From an uncultured Pigmentiphaga sp. (lineage in GTDB: Bacteria > Pseudomonadota > Gammaproteobacteria > Burkholderiales > Burkholderiaceae_B): a stretch of 34,059 nt of DNA. The position numbers and the translations under genes were made by a program. The stretch spans positions 1 to 34,059 of the forward strand of contig CALAGD010000035.1 of the NCBI GenBank assembly GCA_937891425.1. The letters are read 5' to 3'. Positions 1 to 7,446 of the stretch are shown in pieces (the stretch's first letter is position 1; each line of letters begins with the position of its first letter). Below the pieces are notes generated by a model. The model worked only from the letters and a program-made list of their open reading frames with translations, made no database searches and was not told the origin of the DNA.

Positions 1-717
1 CGGGCACCCGTGGCCGTGCACCCGCGGCGCCCGCTGGCGGCCAAGGCACTGCTGCAACAGTTTCCGGAGGTCGACGTCATCCTGCTGGACGACGGGTTAC
101 AGCACCTGGCGCTGCAACGCGATATCGAGATCGTCATGCAGGACCAGCGTGGCGTGGGCAACGGCCTGCTCCTTCCCGCCGGCCCCTTGCGCGAGCCCCC
201 GTCCCGTCTGGCGAGCGTTGATGTCATCGTCACGAATATCGGCAGCGAGCCTTTCGAACCTGCACGGTTTGCGGGAGATGTTCAGCCCACGATGCCTCCC
301 CCCACCGGGACACGCCACGTCATGATGGGTGTGGATGTCACCAGCGCGCGCCGGATCGTCGATGAACGCCAGTTGCTGCTGGACGAGTTATGTCGCGATT
401 ACGCGAGGGTGGCTGCCATCGCGGGCATTGGCCAGCCAGAACGGTTCTTTGCAAGCCTGCGCCGCGCCGGAGTGCCGCTCGCGGAGACCATCGCCCTGCC
501 CGACCACTTCGATTTCAAGGTTCATCCATTTCCCCCGGTCGATGCCGACATCATCCTCATCACGGAAAAAGACGCCGTAAAATGTGGCCATCTCGCTGAC
601 GAGCGCATCTGGGCCGTTCCGGTGTACTTGCGGTTCTCCGACCCCGGCTTCTTCGATTGGCTCCATTCACGCCTTGTAGCGTACTCCAACACGAAATCGT
701 TTCCCCGCCATGGATAG
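1..717 (+). CDS. lpxK: Tetraacyldisaccharide 4'-kinase, C-terminal part (5' end outside window)
   Basis: LpxK phosphorylates the 4' position of the tetraacyldisaccharide lipid A precursor at the inner membrane, the sixth step of the Raetz pathway. The open frame runs in from base 1, and about 238 residues are visible. The family is usually about 330–345 residues, so roughly 100 N-terminal residues, including the Walker A loop, lie upstream of the window. The family signature DDGLQHLALQRDIEIV is clear near the visible N-terminus. It is followed by the conserved LLPAGPLREP stretch and, later, by the LPDHFDF and ITEKDAVK motifs typical of the C-terminal lobe. The stop codon overlaps the start of the Trm112-like gene by 8 bases, so the two are probably translationally coupled. 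The next genes continue the lipopolysaccharide theme with kdsB. Confidence 0.96.
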   Translation, partial: RAPVAVHPRRPLAAKALLQQFPEVDVILLDDGLQHLALQRDIEIVMQDQRGVGNGLLLPAGPLREPPSRLASVDVIVTNIGSEPFEPARFAGDVQPTMPPPTGTRHVMMGVDVTSARRIVDERQLLLDELCRDYARVAAIAGIGQPERFFASLRRAGVPLAETIALPDHFDFKVHPFPPVDADIILITEKDAVKCGHLADERIWAVPVYLRFSDPGFFDWLHSRLVAYSNTKSFPRHG

Positions 718-937
718 ACGCCTGCTAGACATCCTGGTTTGCCCTGTGTGCAAGAGCAAGCTGCGTTACGACGCCGAAGCCAATGAACTGATCTGCACGG
801 TCGATCGGCTTGCCTACCCCATCAAGGACGACATTCCCCTCATGCTTGAATCGGCCGCGCGCGAGCTCGCAGGCACGCCTTCCGAAAACGTTCCTGCAAC
901 GCTCGTCAGCCAGCCGCGCGCAGGGGTGTCGCAGTGA
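710..937 (+). CDS. Trm112 family protein (YcaR/UPF0434-like)
   Basis: This is a 75-residue protein of the Trm112/YcaR family. Eukaryotic Trm112 is a small zinc-binding activator of methyltransferases; the bacterial function is not settled. The sequence opens MDRRLLDILVCPVCK, with the zinc-knuckle pair C11/C14 and a third cysteine at C29 in ELICTVDRLAYPIKDDIPLML, which is the most recognisable block of the family. The last 20 or so residues are poorly conserved tail. The gene overlaps lpxK upstream by 8 bases, and its TGA stop overlaps the GTG start of kdsB (GTGA). It therefore sits in a tightly coupled lpxK–ycaR–kdsB operon, the arrangement also known from enterobacteria. Identity is secure at family level; its role here is only suggested by context. 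Confidence 0.93.
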   Translation: MDRRLLDILVCPVCKSKLRYDAEANELICTVDRLAYPIKDDIPLMLESAARELAGTPSENVPATLVSQPRAGVSQ

Positions 938-1713
938 CTCCGGTCCGCTGGATCGCCATGATTCCGGCGCGCGCGGGCTCTACACGACTGCCCGGCAAGG
1001 CGCTGGCCGACATCTGTGGCCTGCCCATGGTGGTACGTGTCGCCCGGCAGGCCCAGCGAAGCGGCGCCGCACGGGTCATCGTGGCCACCGACGACACCGC
1101 GATTGCGGAAGTCGTGCGCGCACACGGGATGGACGCCCTGCTGACCTCGCCTGAGCACCCCACCGGAACCGACCGTCTCGCCGAGGCCTGCGAACAACTG
1201 CAGCTAGACGACGACGCCATCGTGGTGAACGTCCAGGGCGACGAACCCCTGCTTGAACCCGGCCTGATTGCCGCGGTGGCGCACTGCCTCGCGGCCGATA
1301 CCGAAGTTGCCATTGCGACCGCGGCCTATCCCATCGACGACGCGGCCACACTGTTCAACCCCAATGCAGTGAAGGTCGTGTGTGATGTACGCGGCCGGGC
1401 CCTGTACTTTTCCCGGGCGCCCATCCCTTGGGCGCGCGACGCGCTGGCCGGAGGTGAGCAGGTACTGGCACCCGGCGTGCCTGCGTTGCGCCACGTGGGC
1501 CTCTATGCCTACCGCGCAGGTTTCCTGCGACGATATCCCGCCCTGCCGCCGGGGCGACTCGAACGCGTGGAGGCGCTCGAACAGCTGCGCGCCCTGGAGA
1601 ACGGTTTTGCGATCGCAGTGCATGTTACGGCAGATGCACCAGCCCCCGGGGTCGACACGCCGGAAGACCTGGCCCGCGTCAGGGCGCTCGTCGCGGCGCG
1701 TCAATGCCTGTAG
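934..1713 (+). CDS. kdsB: 3-deoxy-manno-octulosonate cytidylyltransferase (CMP-KDO synthetase)
   Basis: KdsB activates KDO with CTP to give CMP-KDO, the donor for the inner core of lipopolysaccharide. The protein has 259 residues (family about 245–260). It starts with the nucleotidyltransferase signature IPARAGSTRLPGKALADI and contains the VVNVQGDEPL block that binds CTP and magnesium, then YFSRAPIPWARD, HVGLYAYRAGFL and the C-terminal GVDTPEDLARV. I chose the GTG at 934 because it overlaps the upstream stop as GTGA and has a GGGG-type ribosome binding site 7 bases upstream (923–926). An ATG at 958 would cut into the beta strand before the signature. It is cotranscribed with lpxK and the Trm112-like gene, so lipid A phosphorylation and KDO activation are made together. 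Confidence 0.97.
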   Translation: MTPVRWIAMIPARAGSTRLPGKALADICGLPMVVRVARQAQRSGAARVIVATDDTAIAEVVRAHGMDALLTSPEHPTGTDRLAEACEQLQLDDDAIVVNVQGDEPLLEPGLIAAVAHCLAADTEVAIATAAYPIDDAATLFNPNAVKVVCDVRGRALYFSRAPIPWARDALAGGEQVLAPGVPALRHVGLYAYRAGFLRRYPALPPGRLERVEALEQLRALENGFAIAVHVTADAPAPGVDTPEDLARVRALVAARQCL

Positions 1714-1860
1714 CGTGCACTGGGTGCGCAATAGTAATTGACCGAATCAGCGGTCCGTGTAATGCTTTACGGTTTGAACAATAAAAGGGGCAGGCGCGGC
1801 TGTCCGATTTGTTCGTCTGAATCGTCAAGTTCTTACCCGCGCATCTGCTAGGAAACCCTC
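1714..1860 (+). promoter_or_regulatory. Leader and possible promoter region of adk
   Basis: This 147-base gap separates kdsB from adk and is more AT-rich than its flanks. A good -35 hexamer, TTGACC (1738–1743), is followed after 16–17 bases by only a poor -10 (TAATGC/AATGCT around 1760–1766). An A-rich stretch, AACAATAAAA, lies further down at 1777–1786. A promoter for adk somewhere here is likely because the gap is long and no operon overlap continues. The exact hexamers are uncertain. AGGAAA at 1850–1855, 5 bases before the ATG, is the probable ribosome binding site. Confidence 0.35.
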
Positions 1861-2514
1861 ATGCGTCTCATCCTTATTGGCGCTCCTGGCGCCGGCAAAG
1901 GCACTCAGGCAGCTTTTCTGCGTGAACGCTACAATATTCCTCAAATCTCTACCGGAGACATGCTACGCGCAGCGGTCAAGGCTGGCACACCGCTCGGCAT
2001 ACAGGCGAAGCAGGTCATGGACTCCGGTGCGCTCATGCCAGACGACATCATCATCAACCTCGTCAAGGAGCGTCTGCGCGAGCCCGATTGCCAGAACGGC
2101 TACCTCTTCGACGGATTTCCTCGCACCATTCCCCAGGCAGAAGCGCTGCGCGAAGCCGGCATCAGGATCGACTACGTGGTCGAAGTCGACGTACCCGAAG
2201 AAGAGATCATCGACCGCATGAGCGGTCGCCGGGTACATCCCGCCAGCGGCCGTACCTACCACGTCAGACACAACCCCCCGAAAGTCGAGGGCATCGACGA
2301 CATCACCGGCGAGCCGCTTGTGCAGCGTGATGACGACCGCGAAGAGACGGTGCGCAAACGCCTCGCGGTCTATCAGGAACAGACACGCCCGCTGATCGAT
2401 TACTACCGCAACTGGGCGGCCGCCGACCCCGAGAACGCGCCGCGCTACCGCCGCATCTCCGGGGTGGGTCCGGTCGAAGAAATCAAGAAGCGCCTGTTCG
2501 AGGCGTTGCAATAG
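1861..2514 (+). CDS. adk: Adenylate kinase
   Basis: Adk interconverts ATP + AMP and 2 ADP in the cytoplasm and balances the adenylate pool. The 217-residue length is standard for the long bacterial form. The P-loop GAPGAGKGT spans residues 7–15. The AMP-binding STGDMLRAAV and LFDGFPRTIPQAEAL motifs follow. The LID domain (GRRVHPASGRTYHVRHNPPK) carries no cysteine, so this is the non-zinc LID type, as in most Gram-negatives. The arginine-rich DDREETVRKRLAVYQEQTRPLIDYY block is intact. The start is supported by AGGAAA just upstream. The next gene begins 9 bases after the stop, so adk and the short-chain dehydrogenase are probably cotranscribed. Confidence 0.98.
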   Translation: MRLILIGAPGAGKGTQAAFLRERYNIPQISTGDMLRAAVKAGTPLGIQAKQVMDSGALMPDDIIINLVKERLREPDCQNGYLFDGFPRTIPQAEALREAGIRIDYVVEVDVPEEEIIDRMSGRRVHPASGRTYHVRHNPPKVEGIDDITGEPLVQRDDDREETVRKRLAVYQEQTRPLIDYYRNWAAADPENAPRYRRISGVGPVEEIKKRLFEALQ

Positions 2515-2523
2515 GGAGAAGGC

Positions 2524-3282
2524 ATGGAAATCGCGAACAAAGTCTTTATCGTGACCGGCGGCGCCTCCGGACTGGGCGCAGGCACGGTGCGCATGCTGAC
2601 GCAGAAAGGTGCGAAGGTGGTCATCGCCGACGTCCAGGACGAACCGGGACAGAAGCTCGCCAGCGAACTGGGACAGAACTTCGTCCACTGCGATGTTACG
2701 TCCGAATCCGATGCTCAGGCCGCCGTCGCCAAGGCGCGCGAGCTGGGCAAGCTTTTCGGTCTGGTCAACTGCGCGGGCATCGCTACGGCCCATCGCACGG
2801 TCAACCGCGAAGGACCACACCCCTTCGAACTGTTCAAGCGCACCATCAACGTCAATCTCATCGGCACGTTCAACATGATCCGGCTGGCCGCTGCGGCCAT
2901 GTCCGAGAACGAGCCCGAACCCACGGGTGAACGCGGAGTGCTCATCAACACGGCCTCCGTCGCCGCCTTCGATGGCCAGATCGGGCAAGCCGCCTACTCC
3001 GCCTCCAAGGCGGGCATCGTCGGCATGACGCTGCCGATCGCACGCGACCTGGCAAAGGTAGGCATTCGCTGCGTTACCATCGCTCCCGGCATTTTCGCTA
3101 CGCCGATGATGGCCAGCATGCCGCTGGAAGTGCAGCAGTCGCTCGCCGCCAGCATTCCGTTCCCCTCGCGCCTCGGCACCCCTGAAGATTACGCGCGCCT
3201 GGTCGAACACATCATCGTCAACGAGATGCTCAACGGCGAAACCATCCGCCTCGACGGCGCGATCCGCATGCCGCCGAAGTAA
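2524..3282 (+). CDS. Short-chain dehydrogenase/reductase, HSD10-like (3-hydroxyacyl-CoA dehydrogenase type 2)
   Basis: A 252-residue classical SDR, probably NAD-dependent. The dinucleotide loop TGGASGLGAG lies at residues 11–20 and is followed by an acidic residue after the second strand (IADVQD), which favours NAD over NADP. NCAG is at 82–85. The catalytic set is S145, Y158 and K162 (YSASK). The C-terminal sequence IAPGIFATPMM and the overall pattern resemble the HSD17B10/type 2 3-hydroxyacyl-CoA dehydrogenases, which act in fatty acid and branched-chain acyl-CoA oxidation. The acyl-CoA substrate is an inference from similarity, not shown here. The ribosome binding site GGGAGAAGG is strong and overlaps the adk–SDR gap. 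I see no other beta-oxidation gene nearby, so its partner enzymes must be elsewhere. Confidence 0.85.
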   Translation: MEIANKVFIVTGGASGLGAGTVRMLTQKGAKVVIADVQDEPGQKLASELGQNFVHCDVTSESDAQAAVAKARELGKLFGLVNCAGIATAHRTVNREGPHPFELFKRTINVNLIGTFNMIRLAAAAMSENEPEPTGERGVLINTASVAAFDGQIGQAAYSASKAGIVGMTLPIARDLAKVGIRCVTIAPGIFATPMMASMPLEVQQSLAASIPFPSRLGTPEDYARLVEHIIVNEMLNGETIRLDGAIRMPPK

Positions 3283-3328
3283 ATCCATCTTGCCGGATGG
3301 CGCGTTCCCATCCCGTGGCTTGATACCC

Positions 3329-3354
3329 CTCCCGGCGTCTTCGTGCGTCGGGAG
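3329..3354 (+). other. GC-rich hairpin between the SDR gene and murJ
   Basis: CTCCCGGCGT (3329–3338) pairs with GCGTCGGGAG (3345–3354), with two G·T wobbles and a six-base CTTCGT loop. No T-run follows, so it is not a standard intrinsic terminator. It may be an RNA structure, or a weak terminator or 3'-end stabiliser of the adk–SDR message. The rest of the 187-base gap is pyrimidine-rich and otherwise featureless. Confidence 0.35.
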
Positions 3355-3469
3355 CGGTGATACCCACCACTGTCTCACGGCCCACCATGAGGCCCACGCG
3401 TCCCGCCTCCAGCCCGTCACGCTCCGCTGACTCCTCTCCCTTTACCTCGCCCCGTTCGCGTCGCTGCAT

Positions 3470-5029
3470 ATGAGTCTGCTGCGATCTTCCGTCGTCATCA
3501 GCGTTCTCACCTTCGTCTCGCGCATCACGGGTCTGGTACGCGACATCCTGATCGCGCGCGCGTTTGGCGCAGGTCCGCTCACGGACGCCTTCTGGGTTGC
3601 GTTTCGCATCCCGAACCTGCTGCGCCGCCTGTTTGCTGAAGGCGCGTTTTCCCAGGCATTCGTTCCCATCCTGGGTGCCGCGCGCGAGCAGCGCAGCGAC
3701 AGCGAGGTACACGCGCTGCTGGACCGCGTCGCCCTGGTACTGACCTGCGCCCTCATGACCGTCACGGCGCTGGGCGTACTGTCTGCTCCCCTGATCGTGA
3801 CCTTGCTCGCCGCCGGCCTGCACTCGGACGCGCACGCCGCCGCGTTCGATGCGGCCGTGTGGATGACGCGCGTAATGTTTCCCTACATCGTGTGCATGTC
3901 GCTGGTGGCCTTCGCGTCGGGGGTGCTCAACACCTGGCGTCGCTTCGCGGTTCCGGCTTTCACGCCGGTGCTGCTGAACCTGGCCATGATCGGGGCCAGC
4001 CTGGGCCTCACGGAGTGGTTCGACCCGCCCATATTCGCGCTCGCCGTCGGGGTGATGATTGGCGGCGTCCTGCAACTGGCCGTGCAATGGATGGCTCTCG
4101 CGCGACTGGGGCTGACCCCGCGGTTCTCGCTGCGTGTGCGACAGGCGTGGTCAGACCCCACGGTGCAACGTATCCTCCGCCAGATGCTGCCGGCCACGGT
4201 GGGTGTTTCGGTGGCACAGTTGTCCATCATCATCAATACGAACATCGCCACCTGGCTGACGCCAGGCAGCGTTACCTGGCTGTCGTTTGCCGACCGCCTG
4301 ATGGAGTTTCCCACGGCACTGCTGGGTGTTGCCTTGGGAACCGTGCTGTTGCCCAGCCTGTCGCGTGCCCATGGTGCCGGCGCCCGAGAAGCATACAGCG
4401 ACATCCTCGACTGGGGCCTGCGGCTGATGCTGTTGATGGGACTGCCCGCTGCCCTGGGGCTCGCGCTGCTCGCCGACGGGTTGGTCGCCACGCTGTTTCA
4501 CTACGGTGCCTTTTCCTCCGCCGACGTAGCCCAGACCACCGTGGCGGTTACCGCCTACGCAGTCGGGCTGGTTGGTCTGCTGGCCGTCAAGATACTTGCG
4601 CCCGGTTTCTACGCCCAGCAGGATATCCGTACACCGGTGAAGATCGGTATCGGTGTGCTGGTCGCCACCCAGTGCTTCAACGCCGTTTTCGTTCCCCTTC
4701 TTGGTCACGCGGGGTTGGCGCTCTCAATCGGCCTTGGGGCATGCATCAACGCGCTGGCGCTCCTTGTCGGCTTGCGCCGCCGGGGCGCGTACCGGCCTCG
4801 GCCCGGCTGGATGATCTTTGGGGTGCGGGTGGCGGCCGCCCTGGTGGTGATTACGATTGGTCTGGCGTGGGCCAACGCCCAAATCGACTGGCTGGGCCTG
4901 CAGACGCAACCACTGTTGCGTGCGGGCCTGCTGCTGGGAATCGTGGCTGCCACGGCAGTGGTCTACTTTGCCGTTCTGGCCCTGCTCGGCATGCGTCTGG
5001 ATGCATTCCGGCGCGTGACTTCGCCCTAA
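3470..5029 (+). CDS. murJ: Lipid II flippase MurJ (MviN)
   Basis: MurJ moves undecaprenyl-linked lipid II across the inner membrane for peptidoglycan assembly. The 519-residue protein is rich in hydrophobic segments, consistent with the 14 membrane helices of the family. It starts with the diagnostic block SVVISVLTFVSRITGLVRD and continues GAGPLTDAFWVAFRIPNLLRRLFAEGAFSQAFVP. That block holds arginines and an acidic residue lining the central cavity. The segment QQDIRTPVKIGIGVL near residue 385 is also typical. No Shine–Dalgarno sequence is visible before the ATG at 3470; the 25 bases upstream are pyrimidine-rich, so start-site strength is doubtful although the N-terminus fits the family well. 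Its TAA stop (5027–5029) overlaps the stop of the convergent DUF2244 gene. Confidence 0.97.
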   Translation: MSLLRSSVVISVLTFVSRITGLVRDILIARAFGAGPLTDAFWVAFRIPNLLRRLFAEGAFSQAFVPILGAAREQRSDSEVHALLDRVALVLTCALMTVTALGVLSAPLIVTLLAAGLHSDAHAAAFDAAVWMTRVMFPYIVCMSLVAFASGVLNTWRRFAVPAFTPVLLNLAMIGASLGLTEWFDPPIFALAVGVMIGGVLQLAVQWMALARLGLTPRFSLRVRQAWSDPTVQRILRQMLPATVGVSVAQLSIIINTNIATWLTPGSVTWLSFADRLMEFPTALLGVALGTVLLPSLSRAHGAGAREAYSDILDWGLRLMLLMGLPAALGLALLADGLVATLFHYGAFSSADVAQTTVAVTAYAVGLVGLLAVKILAPGFYAQQDIRTPVKIGIGVLVATQCFNAVFVPLLGHAGLALSIGLGACINALALLVGLRRRGAYRPRPGWMIFGVRVAAALVVITIGLAWANAQIDWLGLQTQPLLRAGLLLGIVAATAVVYFAVLALLGMRLDAFRRVTSP

Positions 5030-5541
5030 TCACGTTCGGGCGATATGGTAGCGGCGCGGCACTGCTGCACGGCCGCCTGAAATTCGCGTGCAAACCGCCG
5101 GCGCCGTTCGGGCGTGAGGTAAGTGCCGACGGGTACGTACTTCGAACCATGACCGAGCCAGAGGAATTCGTTGCGCCGCCCTCCCCACTTGCACCGTACC
5201 CAGTGCGCGTTGAATTCGTACCGCGTCACGCTTGAACCGCGGATGACGTCGACGCGCAGGGTATCGCCCACGAGACTGACGCATTCGCGATCGAGTGCAT
5301 GGCGTGCATACGCAATCAGCGCCATGGCAAGCGTCGCGTCGTACAGGATGGCAAACGGCAGAACCAGCCACAAGCCTCTCATGACGAAATAGCCTGCAAT
5401 CACCAGTGACGCCGCGGTCAGGGACAGGAAGAACAGCACCACCTGTCGGGGCGTGAACGAGCAGTTCTTCTTCAACACCCAGTGGTTGACCGAAGACGAA
5501 GCGCTTCCTGCTGCGGGCAGTGCGGTGAGGATCAGCGACAT
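5026..5541 (-). CDS. DUF2244 domain membrane protein
   Basis: A 171-residue protein matching the DUF2244 family, function unknown. Two adjacent hydrophobic segments (about residues 33–52 and 54–78) should form a membrane hairpin. They are followed by a soluble beta-rich C-terminal half containing RYEFNAHWVRCK, LWLGHGSKYVPVGTYLTPERR and a basic end, the most conserved part. The frame extends upstream, but I chose the ATG at 5541 because GAGG lies 7 bases before it and the upstream residues are low-complexity. A likely promoter lies at 5619–5647. The last codons overlap the end of murJ: the two stop codons share bases 5027–5028. Confidence 0.85.
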   Translation of the reverse strand: MSLILTALPAAGSASSSVNHWVLKKNCSFTPRQVVLFFLSLTAASLVIAGYFVMRGLWLVLPFAILYDATLAMALIAYARHALDRECVSLVGDTLRVDVIRGSSVTRYEFNAHWVRCKWGGRRNEFLWLGHGSKYVPVGTYLTPERRRRFAREFQAAVQQCRAATISPERD

Positions 5542-5618
5542 GGTGAGCCTCGCGACGGACACGAGAAACGGCAGGCTGCGCACACGATGCGCGCGCTCGA
5601 CGGTCCGGATCACGGAAA

Positions 5619-5647
5619 AGTATAGCGACGATGCCGCACAGGTTGAA
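5619..5647 (-). promoter_or_regulatory. Probable promoter of the DUF2244 gene
   Basis: Read on the minus strand, TTCAAC (5642–5647) and TATACT (5619–5624) are separated by 17 bases. The -10 matches five of six consensus positions and the -35 only three. It lies about 80 bases before the chosen ATG, in the gap after the DUF3579 gene. Confidence 0.5.
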
Positions 5648-5680
5648 GTTTCCGGGAGCCGGTGGGATCCCGCCCAAGGG

Positions 5681-6058
5681 CTAGGGGGACGGCGGCTTGC
5701 GGGATTCGGTGCCGTTCTGGCCGGCGCTGCCACCGCCCGGGCCCTGAACGCCTGCTGCCGCGTCGGGCAGCAGACAGGCTTCCTGCGTGATCAGGTTGTT
5801 GTCGCGGGCAAAATCGACCACGAACTTCCAGGCCAGGGGCTCAAGCTCGCGCAAGCGCTCGTCGACGACCACGCACTTGACGCCATCGATGATGGTCGGA
5901 AAAGCGTAAGGGGAATACGTGAGGTGGTGGTATTGGCTGCCACGTGGCCGAAAGGGCGACATGACGCCGCAGAGTCGTTCCGCCCAGTCACTCGGGCGGA
6001 AGCGCCGCCCGTCCTGGGTGACGCCTTGAATGATGAGCTGCCGTACAGTTTCTGACAT
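5681..6058 (-). CDS. DUF3579 domain-containing protein
   Basis: A 125-residue protein of the DUF3579 family, found mainly in beta- and some gammaproteobacteria; function unknown. Visible conserved blocks are LIIQGVTQDGRRFRPSDWAERLCGVMS near the start, SPYAFPTIIDGVKCVVVDERL in the middle and EPLAWKFVVDFARDNNL after it. No membrane segment or signal peptide is seen. The last 25 residues are Gly/Pro-rich and probably disordered. The gene is divergent from argD, a neighbourhood I recall for this family in Burkholderiales. That hints at, but does not prove, a link with arginine metabolism. AGGAAAT lies just before the ATG at 6058 as the ribosome binding site, and a TAAAAT -10 lies at 6082–6087 on the minus strand. 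Confidence 0.88.
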   Translation of the reverse strand: MSETVRQLIIQGVTQDGRRFRPSDWAERLCGVMSPFRPRGSQYHHLTYSPYAFPTIIDGVKCVVVDERLRELEPLAWKFVVDFARDNNLITQEACLLPDAAAGVQGPGGGSAGQNGTESRKPPSP

Positions 6059-6222
6059 GATTTCCTGCCTGAGCGGCGCTCATTTTAGTACATCGGCGGC
6101 GTGGCCTTCGCGGCGCCTCGTAACGAAACGCCATTCTCAAGTATTATTGCCGCTTACCCTCAATGACTGAGCGGCGGCACCGCCGCGGTCATGTCGTACC
6201 TTCACGCTTTGCTGGAGTCAGC
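6059..6222. promoter_or_regulatory. Divergent promoter region DUF3579 / argD, with GC hairpin in the argD leader
   Basis: For the minus strand, TAAAAT at 6082–6087 is a good -10 for the DUF3579 gene. For the plus strand, TATTAT at 6142–6147 is a good -10 for argD. Neither has a convincing -35. In the argD leader, GCGGCGG (6171–6177) pairs with CCGCCGC (6180–6186), a very stable short hairpin 36 bases ahead of the argD start. I do not see a leader peptide or a T-run, so classical attenuation is not supported. Confidence 0.45.
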
Positions 6223-7404
6223 ATGTCATCGGCCTTATCCAATATTTTCGCCCGTCTGCCGGTTTCGTTCTCTCACGGCCAAGGAGTCTGGTTATGGGAC
6301 ACTGAGGGCCGAAAATATCTGGACGCACTTGCCGGTATCGGGGTATCCGCGCTGGGGCACTGCCATCCGCGCCTGGTCGCGGCGATTACCGAGCAGGCAT
6401 CCCGTGTCATCCACGTTTCGAACCTCTATGAGGTGCCGCAGCAGGAAGCCCTCGCCCAACGCATCGTCGAGCTCTCGGGCATGGAGGAAGTCGCCTTTAC
6501 CTCCTCAGGTTCAGAAGCCAACGAAACCGCGATCAAGCTGGCCCGTCTGTACGGGTACCGCAACGGCAACAACCACGCCCATATCATCACCATGGACTCC
6601 TCCTGGCACGGGCGTACGCTGGCCACGCTGGCCGCAACTGGCAGTCCCAAGGCGCGTGAAGGATTCGAACCCCTGCCCTCCGGCTTCATTCAGGTCACCT
6701 ACAACAGTATCGACGCCATCCTGAAGGCGGCCGAGGAAGAGCCTCGCGTCAACGCCGTCATGCTCGAGACCCTGCAGGGTGAGGGTGGCATCCGGCCGGC
6801 CGACATCGACTATGTCCGGGCGGTGCGCAAGTTGTGCGACGAACGCGGCTGGCTGCTCATCATCGACGAAGTGCAGTCAGGCATTGGCCGTACCGGCAAG
6901 TGGTTCGCCCACCAGTGGGCCGACATCGTACCCGACGTCATGACCCTGGCCAAAGGCCTGGGCGGTGGTGTCCCCATCGGCGCCACCGTGATGCGCGGAC
7001 GCGCGGCCAAAGTCTTCACGCCAGGCACGCACGGCACCACGTTTGGCGGCAATCCCCTGGTGTGCCACACAGCCCTTACGGTTCTTCAAACCATGCAAGA
7101 CGAGGGCCTGCTCGAGAACGCCGCACGCGTCGGCACCTACTTGAAAACCGGGCTGACCAATGAACTGGCCAACGTGCCCGGCGTGGTAGAAATCCGCGGC
7201 CGTGGGCTCATGCTGGGCATCGAACTCGAGCGTGCCTGCCCGATCATTCCCCGCATGGCGCTCGATGCCGGCCTGCTCGTGAACGTAACGCGTGATCGCA
7301 CCATCCGCCTCCTGCCTCCCCTCATCCTGAAAGAGCACGAAGCGGATGAAATCGTGGCCCGCCTCGTGCCAGTCATCAAGCAGTTCCTGTCGACTGCTGC
7401 CTGA
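6223..7404 (+). CDS. argD: Acetylornithine aminotransferase (class III PLP enzyme)
   Basis: ArgD transaminates N-acetylglutamate semialdehyde to N-acetylornithine in arginine synthesis. It often also serves succinyldiaminopimelate transamination in lysine synthesis. From the ATG at 6223 the protein has 393 residues, the family norm. Visible features are DALAGIGVSALGHCHPRLV, the cofactor phosphate-binding FTSSGSEANETAIKLAR, the LLIIDEVQSGIGRTGKWFAH block whose Asp contacts the pyridine nitrogen, and the Schiff-base lysine K244 in MTLAKGLGGGVPIG. The frame is open for another 20 codons upstream, but GGAG at 6214–6217 placed 5 bases before ATG 6223 decides the start. argF follows 42 bases after the stop in the same direction. 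Confidence 0.97.
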   Translation: MSSALSNIFARLPVSFSHGQGVWLWDTEGRKYLDALAGIGVSALGHCHPRLVAAITEQASRVIHVSNLYEVPQQEALAQRIVELSGMEEVAFTSSGSEANETAIKLARLYGYRNGNNHAHIITMDSSWHGRTLATLAATGSPKAREGFEPLPSGFIQVTYNSIDAILKAAEEEPRVNAVMLETLQGEGGIRPADIDYVRAVRKLCDERGWLLIIDEVQSGIGRTGKWFAHQWADIVPDVMTLAKGLGGGVPIGATVMRGRAAKVFTPGTHGTTFGGNPLVCHTALTVLQTMQDEGLLENAARVGTYLKTGLTNELANVPGVVEIRGRGLMLGIELERACPIIPRMALDAGLLVNVTRDRTIRLLPPLILKEHEADEIVARLVPVIKQFLSTAA

Positions 7405-7446
7405 CCGGCGCATGCGAGACGGCGCGGCCACTGGCGGAGACACCCT

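Noticed and set aside
1963..3420. 485-codon minus-strand frame across adk and the SDR gene
   Set aside because: Antisense to two well-recognised genes; composition typical of a shadow frame.
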